Below, piece by piece: positions 16,230 to 25,452 of a stretch of DNA of 33,214 bases. Made by a program: the position numbers and the translations under genes. The notes under the pieces were generated by a model, which saw only the letters and a list, made by a program, of their open reading frames with translations, ran no database searches and was not told the origin of the DNA. Source of the DNA: a virus; the IMG/VR virus record IMGVR_UViG_3300025132_000153, positions 1-33,214 of that record. One strand, 5' to 3'. Each line of letters begins with the position of its first letter. Positions within the stretch are counted from its first letter, which is position 1.

Positions 16230-16583
16230 ATGACAAGATATCATGCGACAGCCAGTGGAAGAAAGGCTTTTACCGAAGAGGAAGAAACAGAGCGAGATGC
16301 AGAGGAAGCGCAAGTAATTAAAGAACAGGAAGAATGGGAAGCTGGCGCGAGTGATCGAGCCAAAGCCGAAGTTAGGGCAGAGCGTGACAGCCGTTTAGCA
16401 TCTACCGATTGGACAGCATCATCAGATCTAAAGATGTCAGACGAAATGAAAGCTTATCGTCAAGCCTTGCGTGATGTTCCAGCCCAAGAAAAATTTCCAG
16501 AAGTTACATGGCCTGAGTTTACTGCTTTGCCTCTGGCTCCTGTTGAAGAAACGACAGAAGAAACTACGGAAGAGTCGGAGTAA
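16230..16583 (+). CDS. Tail fibre assembly chaperone (Phage_tail_APC-like)
   Basis: A 117-aa protein with a Glu-rich, probably coiled N-terminal half and a conserved C-terminal motif: RAERDSRLASTDWTASSDLK (about 49-68), then AYRQALRDVP (75-84) and FPEVTWPEF (89-97). This RxxxLxxTDWT...YRQALRDxP...FPxxxWP pattern is the Phage_tail_APC family, which assists fibre folding. Placement right after fibre genes agrees. The acidic Thr/Glu tail has near-repeats (EETTEETTEE). Confidence 0.8.
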   Translation: MTRYHATASGRKAFTEEEETERDAEEAQVIKEQEEWEAGASDRAKAEVRAERDSRLASTDWTASSDLKMSDEMKAYRQALRDVPAQEKFPEVTWPEFTALPLAPVEETTEETTEESE

Positions 16584-16589
16584 CAGCTT

Positions 16590-18683
16590 ATGCCGTTAGT
16601 CGCAATACAGCCACAAGCTGGAACAGTAAAAGACGCATCTGAGTATAGCGTTAGCAGTTATGTGGATAGCGAAAAAATACGGTTTCGATCTGTTCAAGGT
16701 GCTGGCGCACAACCGCAAACTATCGGCGGTTGGGAATTAAAATGCACCGACACAGTATTAGGTAAGGTGCGTGGCGCACACCAATGGCGTGACAACCAAA
16801 GCAACAGTTACTTAGCTATTGGCAGTCATCGTAAATTAATGGTTGAGCGCGGAGATAACGTTTGGGACATAACTCCTTGCGAGGCTCCAGCATCTTTACC
16901 TAACAACCCTGTCAGCGTAACCAATAATGAAACGTCAACAACCATCACAACAACAGGTAGCCATTATCTAACAATTGGCACATTTGTTTATATCACTGGT
17001 CTGACGGCAACAGGCGGTGTAACGGTTGGCGGTGGCAGTGGTAGCTTTGCAAGCAATCCGTTTGCTACAACGTCAGGCAGTACCATTGTGCAAGTTACGC
17101 TTTCAGCGCATGGTTTAAAGCGTGGTGATTTCGTAACAATAAGCGGTGTCAGTGGCGCACAGAACGGCATACCTGATAGCGAACTGAACGCACAGCATTC
17201 TGTTTATGTTACCAGCAGTTCACAGTTTTTTATTGAGATAACAACGCCAGCTACATCTAGCGGAGCAACAGGCGGTACGCCAGCCTATGTTGCTTATAAG
17301 CAAGCAGAAGTGGTTACAGTGCCATCTGCCACAACGTTCACGATAACAACGGCGCAGGGCAGTTCTACAGCCACAGGCGGCGGTAACAGCGGCAGTATAA
17401 TAATAGAATTGGAAGCTGGGTTAGAAAGCAGTACGGCGCAAGCTGGCTACGGTACTGGTAGTTTTGGAATGGGGGTATATGGCAGTGGGGGGGAGATTGC
17501 TACTACATATGACGCTCGCATTTGGTGCTTGGAAAACTACGGTGAGGATTTGGTTGCTGTGCCGCGAGGTGGCAGTCTTTACCGTTGGCAGTTAAACAGG
17601 AGCCAGAGGGCGGCGGTTAATGCCGCAACCGATTGTCCTACAAAAATTAATTTTATGACGGTAACGCCAGAGCAATATTTAATGCTTGGCGGTTGTGATG
17701 ACGGCACAGGGTTTGATGGCTTGCTAGTTATCTGGGCGGCGCAAGCACAAGGATTTACAACTGGGGACTGGACAGCAAAGGCAACGAACACTAGCAGATC
17801 ATTGCGGCTAGGTGCTGGCTCACACATACAGAGCATGATTCCATCATCGTTTGTTACTGTTGTTATGACAGACAGTTCGATGCACCAGCTAAGATTTTTG
17901 AAAGATACTGTATTTATCTACAGTCAAGACCTAGTGGCTAACGTTGGCATCATGGGGCCAAACGCTTGGGCGAAAGATAGCCAGACAGGTGGTTTAATGT
18001 TTCTGTCAGCTAACTGGCAGTTTTACACTTTTTTAAGTGGTCAGCTTCAAGCAGTGCCTTGTCCTGTGCGTGATTTTATCAGGGATGCCGTTGTCACAGG
18101 AACACAGCAAAGCAAGATAGTTGGCACAGGGATCAGTCAATATGGCGAAGGCTGGTTTTTCTACCCAGCTTCAAATCTGGAAGTAAACAAATACGTTATA
18201 TATAGCTTTCAAACACAAACATGGGCTACAGGAACTTTTAACCGCACTTATGCTTTAGACGGCGCAACGTTTATTTACCCAATAATGTTTGACTACACAT
18301 ACGGCTCAGAGAATGCACAAATCTGGTTGCATGAAAAAGGCAATTCAGCACAAGGCGATGCGTTTGAAAGCTGGATAGAGGCATCACCAGTTGACTTAAA
18401 TGTTGAGGGCGAAGGCGAGGTTACTATGGATGTTAGCGGGATCGTTCCTGACTTTCAAAGCCTATCCGCTGGCGGTGAATTGTATTTGCTAACGAAAGAC
18501 AAACCTAATTCAACAGAGGTTGTGAATGGGCCTTTTGCGATTGGCCCAACGACTGAGCGTGTTGATGTAAGAGTGACAGGCCGACAACTAGGTTGGAAAT
18601 TTGTTCGCAATGGTGCGCCAAATACTTGGAGATTAGGCAAAATGAGATTTGACATAAACGCAAGTGGCGGTAGGAGAAATTAA
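16590..18683 (+). CDS. Tail nozzle/hub-like protein (697 aa)
   Basis: A 697-aa beta-rich protein. Its opening (MPLVAIQPQAGTVKDASEYS, then EKIRFRSVQG...GGWE) is typical of phage stabilisation/nozzle proteins in the P22 gp10 / T7 gp12 style, where many DxIRFRxGxPEKxGGWE-like openings occur. Residues about 105-275 form an insertion of repeated Thr/Gly-rich beta modules. The C-terminal 400 residues show propeller-like Trp/Gly turns. It should form the tube below the adaptor through which DNA leaves. The size is close to that of T7 gp12. Confidence 0.7.
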   Translation: MPLVAIQPQAGTVKDASEYSVSSYVDSEKIRFRSVQGAGAQPQTIGGWELKCTDTVLGKVRGAHQWRDNQSNSYLAIGSHRKLMVERGDNVWDITPCEAPASLPNNPVSVTNNETSTTITTTGSHYLTIGTFVYITGLTATGGVTVGGGSGSFASNPFATTSGSTIVQVTLSAHGLKRGDFVTISGVSGAQNGIPDSELNAQHSVYVTSSSQFFIEITTPATSSGATGGTPAYVAYKQAEVVTVPSATTFTITTAQGSSTATGGGNSGSIIIELEAGLESSTAQAGYGTGSFGMGVYGSGGEIATTYDARIWCLENYGEDLVAVPRGGSLYRWQLNRSQRAAVNAATDCPTKINFMTVTPEQYLMLGGCDDGTGFDGLLVIWAAQAQGFTTGDWTAKATNTSRSLRLGAGSHIQSMIPSSFVTVVMTDSSMHQLRFLKDTVFIYSQDLVANVGIMGPNAWAKDSQTGGLMFLSANWQFYTFLSGQLQAVPCPVRDFIRDAVVTGTQQSKIVGTGISQYGEGWFFYPASNLEVNKYVIYSFQTQTWATGTFNRTYALDGATFIYPIMFDYTYGSENAQIWLHEKGNSAQGDAFESWIEASPVDLNVEGEGEVTMDVSGIVPDFQSLSAGGELYLLTKDKPNSTEVVNGPFAIGPTTERVDVRVTGRQLGWKFVRNGAPNTWRLGKMRFDINASGGRRN

Positions 18684-18684
18684 T

Positions 18685-19260
18685 ATGGCACAATACCAAG
18701 GTTTACCACCAGTAGATCAAATTATTGGATTTAATACGGCAGGGCCAGCCCCAGTTAACCCTGTTCAAAATCAATTTCAATATTTTACAGATAGTCAGGG
18801 AAATCCAATAAGCGCGGTAAATGCTGGGGATGCTACTGCTAATTTTGGTAACTTTGGCGGCAACCCTCTCAATTACGGTCAGACAGCCGCTTACACAGGG
18901 CCAAGCGGCCCAACTGATAGCCCAACAATGGCCTCGCCTTTGCCAGCTATAGAGGAAGCGGTTGCATCTGCCGATCCACTTGGGGCATATGACATAGGCG
19001 ATTTAGTACAATTAAATAACGCCGCACAAAAGGGCCGTCCATACGCTAATGTTGATGTTTTCAAAATGTTTGAGCGAATGGAAGACGGCACATATAACCC
19101 GCGAGAAAATGCCAGTGGTGGCGGTGCTTATGCAAACATTATGTATCGCGGCGGTGTGCCTTTGCATCAATCTTTAAAGGAAGATGGCACAGAGTTAGGC
19201 AAGCAAGCCGCAATGATGCAAGCCATGAACCAGTTTGAACTTGTTGATGATTTTGTATGA
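18685..19260 (+). CDS. Virion-associated hypothetical protein (191 aa)
   Basis: The start is set at 18685, not at 18664, because TAGGAGAAA (18671-18679) is an ideal SD for it and the upstream gene stops at 18683. The 191-aa product has a Pro/Gly/Asn-rich, disordered N-terminal 90 residues and a helical C-terminal part. No hydrophobic segment is present. It lies at the start of the internal/ejection protein block and its stop overlaps the next start (ATGA), so it is probably a minor virion protein. Confidence 0.6.
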   Translation: MAQYQGLPPVDQIIGFNTAGPAPVNPVQNQFQYFTDSQGNPISAVNAGDATANFGNFGGNPLNYGQTAAYTGPSGPTDSPTMASPLPAIEEAVASADPLGAYDIGDLVQLNNAAQKGRPYANVDVFKMFERMEDGTYNPRENASGGGAYANIMYRGGVPLHQSLKEDGTELGKQAAMMQAMNQFELVDDFV

Positions 19261-19658
19261 TTAGATTAGACGGCGATAGTCTAAGAAAAGCATGGCCTCA
19301 ACTAAGGCCAATGATTGAAAAAGCCAGAAAAAAATCAGGCTGTACTGATCCTTTTATTATAGAGGATATTTACCACCAGTGCATGATTCAAGATACCTTC
19401 TGCTATGTGACAGGTGAAGGCCCACGCATTGATGGCGTTTTATTTCTACGGCCAGTAAATAATTTTGGCGAAAGTGAATTGCATATCTGGATTGGGACAT
19501 TTCAGCGTCCAGCGCAATTATCAGATCATATAGAATTTGTTGAAGGTTTAGGACGGCATATTAAGGCGAAACGCATAACCTGTTTATCGCCTAGAATGTT
19601 TGACAAAATGTGGCCTAATTCCAAGGCCGTTAGTAAGCGATTTGAAAAGGAGTTATAA
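19257..19658 (+). CDS. Hypothetical protein, possible GNAT-like fold (133 aa)
   Basis: A 133-aa alpha/beta protein. Size, order of elements (N-terminal helices, then FCYVTGEGPRIDGVLFLRPV, ELHIWIGTF, helix, RITCLSPR, terminal helix) and location among the ejection protein genes recall the small GNAT-like protein found beside internal virion proteins in T7-like phages (gp13). No clear acetyl-CoA loop is visible, so activity is doubtful. Start and stop are coupled to its neighbours. Confidence 0.45.
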   Translation: MIRLDGDSLRKAWPQLRPMIEKARKKSGCTDPFIIEDIYHQCMIQDTFCYVTGEGPRIDGVLFLRPVNNFGESELHIWIGTFQRPAQLSDHIEFVEGLGRHIKAKRITCLSPRMFDKMWPNSKAVSKRFEKEL

Positions 19659-19660
19659 TT

Positions 19661-20002
19661 ATGAGTGGCGGTTCACAGACAACATCATCAACGGTAAAGT
19701 TAGACCCGAAATTGCAAGCCTTAGTTGACAATATTTTAGACTATGGTGGGCAAGCTATGGAGCGACCATTCCCAAAATATAACTTGCCACGAATAGCATC
19801 GTTCACACCAGATCAATTAGCTGGCTTTGATATGACAAGGCAAAACATTGGAACGTATCAGCCAGCCATGAACCAAGCAATGAACACGATGGCAAGGTTT
19901 GCACAAGGGCCACGCATACAAGGCTCTAGCGTACAGAATGGAATGCCTACAACGCAAAGAGCAACGGCTATGCAAATGCCAACGTTGCCGCCATTACCTT
20001 AG
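19661..20002 (+). CDS. Internal virion protein, N-terminal half (putative, 113 aa)
   Basis: A 113-aa protein with LDPKLQALVDNILDYGGQAM (residues 14-33), YNLPRIASFTPDQLAGFDM and a Met-rich helix. In comparable phages, as I recall them, this type of segment is the N-terminus of one larger protein whose C-terminal half looks like residues 122-290 of the next gene. Here it ends in a Pro-rich tail (QMPTLPPLP) and a stop, and translation restarts after 15 bases with SD AGGGGGGAG. It is probably packaged or ejected. Confidence 0.55.
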   Translation: MSGGSQTTSSTVKLDPKLQALVDNILDYGGQAMERPFPKYNLPRIASFTPDQLAGFDMTRQNIGTYQPAMNQAMNTMARFAQGPRIQGSSVQNGMPTTQRATAMQMPTLPPLP

Positions 20003-20017
20003 GGGGGAGTTGCTTAG

Positions 20018-21187
20018 ATGGCAATAGAAGACAATTTTAACCGTCAAAATCTAATAGACAATTTTGATGAGCAAGCCTACCTAGATTTGTACGGCGATGT
20101 TGCAACCGCAATAGCTGATCCTAACAATGCTTTCACCATAGCGGCAGATGCAGACGCAGATGGTGACGGTCAAATAACTGGACTCGATCATTATTTGATA
20201 CATGGGTTTCAAGAGGGGCGGCAAGCACCATTAATCAGCACAACGCCACCACGACCGCCAGTTGTTGATTACACGCCAGCCGCACCACAGCCTGTTTACA
20301 GTCCTGATCCAGTGCCAACGGCAGAAACAATTCCATTTGCGCCGCCGCCTTTAGCACCAATAGATATGAATGTTGTTGAGGGTGCTGACTTAGCAGAAAA
20401 CTATTTTAACCCCTATCAGACAGCCGTTTTAGACGCATACACCGACCAGTTTACTAACGCCTTAAACCAAGCCCAATTATCAAACAATGCGCTTGCTACG
20501 GCGGCTGGTGCGTTTGGTGGAAGCGGTCAGGGCGTAGCTTCTGCGCTCACAAACGAAGCGGCTATGCGAACCTATGGGGAAGACGTAGCTAAAATTTTAC
20601 AGCAGGGTTTTGACACGGCAAATACGTTCGGCGCACAGGACGCAAGCCAGTATAACGATATGACAGGGCTTGGCGCACAGCTTCAATTACAAGGCGCAAG
20701 TGTCTTGCCAAGTGCGGCATCTACGCAAACTGATCTGCAAAATAACGATGTTCAGAACTTGTTAAACATAGGCGGCGCACAACAGAATTTAGGGCAACAG
20801 AGCCTTGATTTAGCGTATGACGATTTCATCAAAGAATGGCAGTATCCGCTTGATATGCTTGGTTTTGGAGCAAGCCTTGCCTCTGGCGTCCCAACTGGCA
20901 CGACGACGATTGGCAAAACCCCTCGCGACACGGCTGGTAAAATGTCTGGTGCTGGTAGCATGATGCAAGGCGGTGCGGCACTAGCTGGCAAACCTTGCTG
21001 GGTTGCTAGGGCAGTATATGGAGAGCGAAACCCACAATGGTTATTATTTAGAGATTGGTTGTTTAATAACGCTCCTAAGTGGCTGTTAAACACCTACCTT
21101 GCTTATGGTGAGCGTGTTGCTGAGTACATAAAAGACAAGCCAAGCATTAAACGCATTATTAAATTCTTTATGGATAAGGTGATTTAA
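20018..21187 (+). CDS. Internal/ejection protein with calcium-loop N-terminus and CFI-box-like C-terminus
   Basis: A 389-aa protein with three parts. Residues 14-70 form a DVA...HYxxxGxxEGR repeat domain with an inserted EF-hand/dockerin-type loop, DADGDGQITGLD (46-57). A Pro-rich linker (70-115) follows. Residues 120-290 are an Ala/Gln/Asn-rich helical ejection-protein region (NPYQTAVLDAYTDQF; TAAGAFGGSGQG). Residues 325-389 are a separate basic/aromatic domain (CWVARAVYGERNPQWLLFRDW) resembling CFI-box C-terminal domains found in many marine phage virion proteins. The role is probably in the ejected core, with the calcium loop perhaps acting outside the cell. Confidence 0.65.
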   Translation: MAIEDNFNRQNLIDNFDEQAYLDLYGDVATAIADPNNAFTIAADADADGDGQITGLDHYLIHGFQEGRQAPLISTTPPRPPVVDYTPAAPQPVYSPDPVPTAETIPFAPPPLAPIDMNVVEGADLAENYFNPYQTAVLDAYTDQFTNALNQAQLSNNALATAAGAFGGSGQGVASALTNEAAMRTYGEDVAKILQQGFDTANTFGAQDASQYNDMTGLGAQLQLQGASVLPSAASTQTDLQNNDVQNLLNIGGAQQNLGQQSLDLAYDDFIKEWQYPLDMLGFGASLASGVPTGTTTIGKTPRDTAGKMSGAGSMMQGGAALAGKPCWVARAVYGERNPQWLLFRDWLFNNAPKWLLNTYLAYGERVAEYIKDKPSIKRIIKFFMDKVI

Positions 21188-21188
21188 C

Positions 21189-22634
21189 ATGGCAATTCGT
21201 GTAAATGTGCCACAGCGGCAAGGTGGTCGAGGCTTGCAGATAAATCCAATTCAAGCAAGAGGACGGCAGTTACAAGCGGCGGCTCCAGCCCCACCAAAAC
21301 AGGATTGGTCAGCCGTTGGCAAAAGCATGATGGGCTTGGCAGACCAAATAAAAGAAAGCCGTCAGAAAGCCAATAGAGCCAAGTTAGTGCAAAGCCTTGT
21401 TGCTGGTGATGATGCAACGGAAGCCGATGCGTTTGATGCACCAGCACCAATGACACCAACTATGCAAACAGCAGAGGCAACTGGGTTGATGGCAGAGGCA
21501 GATGCTTTCGATGAAACACCAGCACCACCAACGCCTATTGCGCCAGCTACACCAACCCCAAGCGCATTAAGTCAACTTAATATGCCAGATAAAGCAAAAA
21601 CCATGTTTAAAGAATTGGTTAATTCTGGCGATACTGATGGCGCATATAAAATAGCTATGGCTTTTGCTATGAAGCCCGCAAAAGAATATACGTTGAGCGA
21701 AGGACAGCGTGTTACGGACGCAAAAGGCAAGGTAATAGCAGAAGGCGCACCAAAAACTTTTGCGCCAACAAAGTTAACTAAGCCAACAATTCTTTATGAC
21801 AAAACCTTAAAACAAAATAGAGCCGTCACAGTAGAAGAACAAAGAACAAATCCAACTAACTTTACAAAAGCAAGTGATCCGTCTGCATTAGTAAGCCCTG
21901 ATGGCACAGTAAATGAAACGGCAGTAGAAGCTGAATCAAAAGTAGCAAGAGCAGGTCGCGCTGGCCCGAAAGAAAAGCAAGATATTGAAATAGCTAAAAA
22001 TGCGGCTACTGAATTTAAAGATATAAGAGCGCAAGCTAGAGGCGCACGAAAAACTTTTAACCAAATGGTGGGAATAGGTAGTGCATTAGATAGGCTGGCA
22101 GATGTTGAAGGCACAACAGGCGTAGGAAGGGAGGAATTATCTAAAGTTAAAAGTTTTTTAAATACTGTTTTAGGCGAAGGAACGTTTGATGAAAGTGTTA
22201 TTGCCAGCGAGGAATTAGTAATTGTTGAAGGTGGCAAGATCGCAATGACCTTTATTGAGCAAACCAAAGGCGCAATTACAGAGCGTGAAAATGCTATGTT
22301 TAAATCTTTTGCGCCAAATTTAACAAAAACCCCACAAGGAAATAGGTTAATAATTGCATACGCAAAAGCGTCAGCAGAGGCGCAAATGGAAGCTAGTAGA
22401 TTAGCGAGTCAATATAGGGCTGAAAAAGGCACATTTGATGATGGATTTGATGCTTATTTAGAGACTAACATGATTCCATACCAACAACGATTAGATGGTT
22501 TGATTGCGGAAGCAAGAAACATGAGTGGCGGCATGACCCCAGCAGAAAGTGCAATGGGCGGCGGCAATAACAATACTAACAATGTTGTAAATAATGCTTT
22601 GAGTATTGTACGCCGCAATCAAGTAAATCAATAA
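21189..22634 (+). CDS. Internal virion/ejection protein (481 aa)
   Basis: A 481-aa, mostly helical protein: basic N-terminus, a Pro/Ala-rich spacer (about 90-130, two TEADAFD/AEADAFD-like repeats), and a conserved-looking C-terminal block about 345-430 (MTFIEQTKGAITERENAMF, then PNLTKTPQGNRLIIAYAKAS). That block is a pattern I associate with podoviral internal proteins. The last 30 residues are Asn/Gly-rich. It starts one base after the preceding stop. It is predicted to be packed in the capsid and ejected to help DNA cross the envelope. Confidence 0.65.
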   Translation: MAIRVNVPQRQGGRGLQINPIQARGRQLQAAAPAPPKQDWSAVGKSMMGLADQIKESRQKANRAKLVQSLVAGDDATEADAFDAPAPMTPTMQTAEATGLMAEADAFDETPAPPTPIAPATPTPSALSQLNMPDKAKTMFKELVNSGDTDGAYKIAMAFAMKPAKEYTLSEGQRVTDAKGKVIAEGAPKTFAPTKLTKPTILYDKTLKQNRAVTVEEQRTNPTNFTKASDPSALVSPDGTVNETAVEAESKVARAGRAGPKEKQDIEIAKNAATEFKDIRAQARGARKTFNQMVGIGSALDRLADVEGTTGVGREELSKVKSFLNTVLGEGTFDESVIASEELVIVEGGKIAMTFIEQTKGAITERENAMFKSFAPNLTKTPQGNRLIIAYAKASAEAQMEASRLASQYRAEKGTFDDGFDAYLETNMIPYQQRLDGLIAEARNMSGGMTPAESAMGGGNNNTNNVVNNALSIVRRNQVNQ

Positions 22635-22650
22635 ATTAAGGAATCTAAAC

Positions 22651-25041
22651 ATGGCATTATCGCAACAAGAACAAAGCGATTTAAAAGAATTGTCAGAATG
22701 GATTGTTAAACATAAAAAAAACGGTAAAAGTTTAGACAATCCTGATTTTATTCAAGTTGAAAAAGCATTTAACCAACTTTATGATAAGTCGCTTGTTTCA
22801 ACCCAACCACAACCGCAACAACCAGCGTTACCAGAACAAGGCGTTGAGGCTGGAATGCAACGGTTGCAAGACGCAACAAAAACAGGGGCGAATTATTTAG
22901 GCCAAGCGTATGATGCAACCAAGAACTTTTTTACTGGTGATGATGTAACTGAATTTAAAGACGCACCAGAGTTGCCAGCGTTTATGACCCCTAAAGGCGT
23001 TTCATCTGCAAGAATGGCTTTAGCTAGGGGCGATCTAGGAAAGTTAGAAATATTAGAGGAATCAACTGGCGAGAATTTTAATTCTAAAGCAGATCAATTT
23101 GGAAACATTTACGTTGATATAACGCCTCAACAATCTGAAAAATATGGCATTGAGCCAAGGCGATATTATTTAAACAAAGCTGGCGCATCTGGACAAGATT
23201 TTGAAGACTTAACAACAACTGGTGCTATTGAAGGTGCAGTTATGGCTCCGCTTATGAAATTTGGCGGTAAAATTGCTGGGCCAGTTGGGTCTATGTTAAT
23301 GGCTGGGGTTGGCGGTGCTGGCGGTAGCGTTGTGCAAGACAATCTAGCGGCTGGGGCTGGTTCTAAGCGTGGTATAGATATACAAAATGCGTTGCTTTCT
23401 GGTGCTTTTGGGATTGGTGGTGATTTAGCTGGCAGATTGCTTGCCCCTGTTTTTAGGCGGCTTTTTAAATCTAATGATATAACGCCAGAAGGTAGAATCT
23501 CTGAGAAAGCGCAAGATACTTTAGACAGGATGGGTGTTGATACTGATCAAGTTACGCCAGAATGGGCAAAACAATTTATAGAAGCACAAAAAGTATTAGA
23601 TACGCCAGAAGCGGCCGCATATGCTAATGCTGAAAGTTTACCTGTTCCTGTTAAATTAACTCGCGGTGATGTTTCAAGAAATATAGAGGATATGCGAGTA
23701 GAACAAAACGCTAGAAGGGGAAATTTAGGCCCAGATGCTGGTGAAATAATGAACAGAGTTAGGACGGAACAAAACGAACAAATTTTAGCAAACCAGCAAG
23801 CAATAACAAATCAAATGGGAACTGGTAAAGAGTTAGCCCCAAATCAAGGCGTTGCTAATGTTGGCAAAATATTAGAAGAACAGGCAACAAGGTTGAAGGC
23901 AAAAGGTTCAGCCGCATATAAAATTGCTTCTGAGGCTGGCGCAAATTTAAAATCGGCTGGCGTAAAAAACTTTTTAAATACAGCTAAACAAACATTGAAA
24001 AAAGAGTTCCCAAGTTCATCACGGCGTAACGAAGTTAATGCTGAAATTAATGAATTGTTAAACGATTTACCGCAAATGGATTTCATCACTAACAAGGCTG
24101 GGCAGACAACTGATAATTTTATAGAGGCAAATAGACTTGAAGCATTCCGTCAGGACTTATTGGCTATACAAAGAGGGTTGCCAGAGGGTAGCCCACAAAA
24201 ACCTGTTTTTGGCAGTTTGATAAATCAATTAGATGATTTTACAGAGGGCGCATTTGACGCAGGGCTTGTAACAGGTGATACAGCCGCTTTAGAAAAATTT
24301 AAACAAGCGCGAGGAATTTGGCGTAAGTTAAGAACTAAATATGAAGGTAAAGAAGCAGGTAAAATCTATGACATAATACAAGCGGTTCGCAATGGCGATG
24401 CAAACGCAAACGTTGCAAACATTATTTTTGATGCTCAAGCAATTGGAATGAAAAAAGGAGCGTTGCAAGCAGTCAAAAAAATGAAAGAAATATTAGGGGC
24501 AGATAGCGAAGCGTTTAAAAATTTAAAAGAGGATGCGGTATTGCGTTTGTTTAATTCTAATACAAAAGGCAATCAATTAGGTCAAAACATGGAAACAATG
24601 TTTAGTGGCAATAAATTTGCAACGTCTGTTAATGCGGCGATGAAAGATGCGCCAGAATTAATGAAAGAAATTTTTACAAAAGAAGAATTAGCATTAATAA
24701 ATCAGTTTAAGAGTGTTACTCAAAGGGCAACAAATCTCCGCAACGAAATAGTCAGCCCTAACTCTGGCGATGCGCCATTGCAGTTTATGAGGGAATTTTT
24801 ATCAAGAGCGGGAGGGCCATTCGGACGAATAGCGCAAGGGCTAACATCAAAAACTATTGGTGGCCTCACAAGGGCAAGTGACATAAATAAGTTAAATAGA
24901 GGCATTGATGTTCCTTTAGCGGTAACGCCAGAACCTAGTGTTCTACCGCCAATTAGTGCTGTGACGGCGGCATCTTCACAACGGCCTGAGAATACTGAAG
25001 CCATAAGAAAAAACCAATTAATGCGAGGGTTGTCGCAATAA
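22651..25041 (+). CDS. Large internal/ejection protein (796 aa)
   Basis: A 796-aa protein, the largest in the window and last of the virion block. The N-terminal 50 residues are helical, followed by a Pro/Gln linker, a globular part (100-180), then a Gly/Ala-rich hydrophobic stretch (191-237) able to insert into membrane, and a second one near 245-270. The remaining 500 residues are helical and Gln/Lys-rich. Small Gly-zipper segments plus long helices suit an ejectosome subunit that forms a channel through the cell envelope. No lytic transglycosylase motif was found. Confidence 0.65.
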   Translation: MALSQQEQSDLKELSEWIVKHKKNGKSLDNPDFIQVEKAFNQLYDKSLVSTQPQPQQPALPEQGVEAGMQRLQDATKTGANYLGQAYDATKNFFTGDDVTEFKDAPELPAFMTPKGVSSARMALARGDLGKLEILEESTGENFNSKADQFGNIYVDITPQQSEKYGIEPRRYYLNKAGASGQDFEDLTTTGAIEGAVMAPLMKFGGKIAGPVGSMLMAGVGGAGGSVVQDNLAAGAGSKRGIDIQNALLSGAFGIGGDLAGRLLAPVFRRLFKSNDITPEGRISEKAQDTLDRMGVDTDQVTPEWAKQFIEAQKVLDTPEAAAYANAESLPVPVKLTRGDVSRNIEDMRVEQNARRGNLGPDAGEIMNRVRTEQNEQILANQQAITNQMGTGKELAPNQGVANVGKILEEQATRLKAKGSAAYKIASEAGANLKSAGVKNFLNTAKQTLKKEFPSSSRRNEVNAEINELLNDLPQMDFITNKAGQTTDNFIEANRLEAFRQDLLAIQRGLPEGSPQKPVFGSLINQLDDFTEGAFDAGLVTGDTAALEKFKQARGIWRKLRTKYEGKEAGKIYDIIQAVRNGDANANVANIIFDAQAIGMKKGALQAVKKMKEILGADSEAFKNLKEDAVLRLFNSNTKGNQLGQNMETMFSGNKFATSVNAAMKDAPELMKEIFTKEELALINQFKSVTQRATNLRNEIVSPNSGDAPLQFMREFLSRAGGPFGRIAQGLTSKTIGGLTRASDINKLNRGIDVPLAVTPEPSVLPPISAVTAASSQRPENTEAIRKNQLMRGLSQ

Positions 25042-25138
25042 GGCAGTAAACGCCAAATTTAATATAAATTATTGACAGTATAATACCGCCTATTGTGTGG
25101 GCTAAAAACACCGATAGCCAATCTCGCCAGTTTTGCAT
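24953..25138 (-). CDS. Possible antisense small membrane protein (61 aa)
   Basis: A 61-aa minus-strand frame with two hydrophobic helices (about 8-26 and 30-48) after MQNWRDWLSVFLAHT. It fills a 129-base gap that is unusually long for this genome and overlaps the 3' end of the 796-aa gene by 89 bases. Against it: no clear SD, opposite orientation to all neighbours, and AT-rich antisense DNA often reads as membrane-like. It is kept as a possibility only. Confidence 0.25.
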   Translation of the reverse strand: MQNWRDWLSVFLAHTIGGIILSIIYIKFGVYCLIATTLALIGFFLWLQYSQAVVKMPPSQH

Positions 25139-25170
25139 CCAGAATCATAGCAAGGAAAAGGGGAAAAGCA

Positions 25171-25452
25171 ATGTTTCGTTTTGCTGTTGGATTGCTGTGT
25201 TTTCTGTTCGCCCACAACGCAAATGCCCAGCCTATCCAATGTGAAAAATTTGCACAGCTTCATAGCGAGTTGGAAAGCAAGCATGTTGAAAAGCCAATCT
25301 GGAAAGGCAAGTCAAAAAGAGGACATATAATTATTATTTATATGGGAGAACATGGCGGCTGGACGGCTTTAATGCTCAAAAACGATCAGATGGCTTGTCC
25401 GTTGGATGCTGGGCATAGCGGCAGTTATGCCAAACGTGGCAAGCAAACATGA
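25171..25452 (+). CDS. Secreted two-cysteine protein in lysis region (93 aa)
   Basis: The start is placed at 25171 (SD AAGGGGAAAAG, followed directly by a signal peptide) rather than further upstream. Residues 1-19 (MFRFAVGLLCFLFAHNANA) form a signal peptide with a likely cut after Ala. The mature part has a Cys pair (CEKF near 24, MACPL near 79) around a GGWTALML strand. I recall this Cys-helix...GxTWT...CxxxxG layout from small periplasmic proteins near phage lysis genes. Its activity is unknown. Confidence 0.65.
   Translation: MFRFAVGLLCFLFAHNANAQPIQCEKFAQLHSELESKHVEKPIWKGKSKRGHIIIIYMGEHGGWTALMLKNDQMACPLDAGHSGSYAKRGKQT

Noticed and set aside
25072-25084. TTGACAGTATAAT, looking like both promoter boxes
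   Set aside because: The two boxes are fused with no 15-19 base spacer; neither has a proper partner at the right distance, so no promoter is called.
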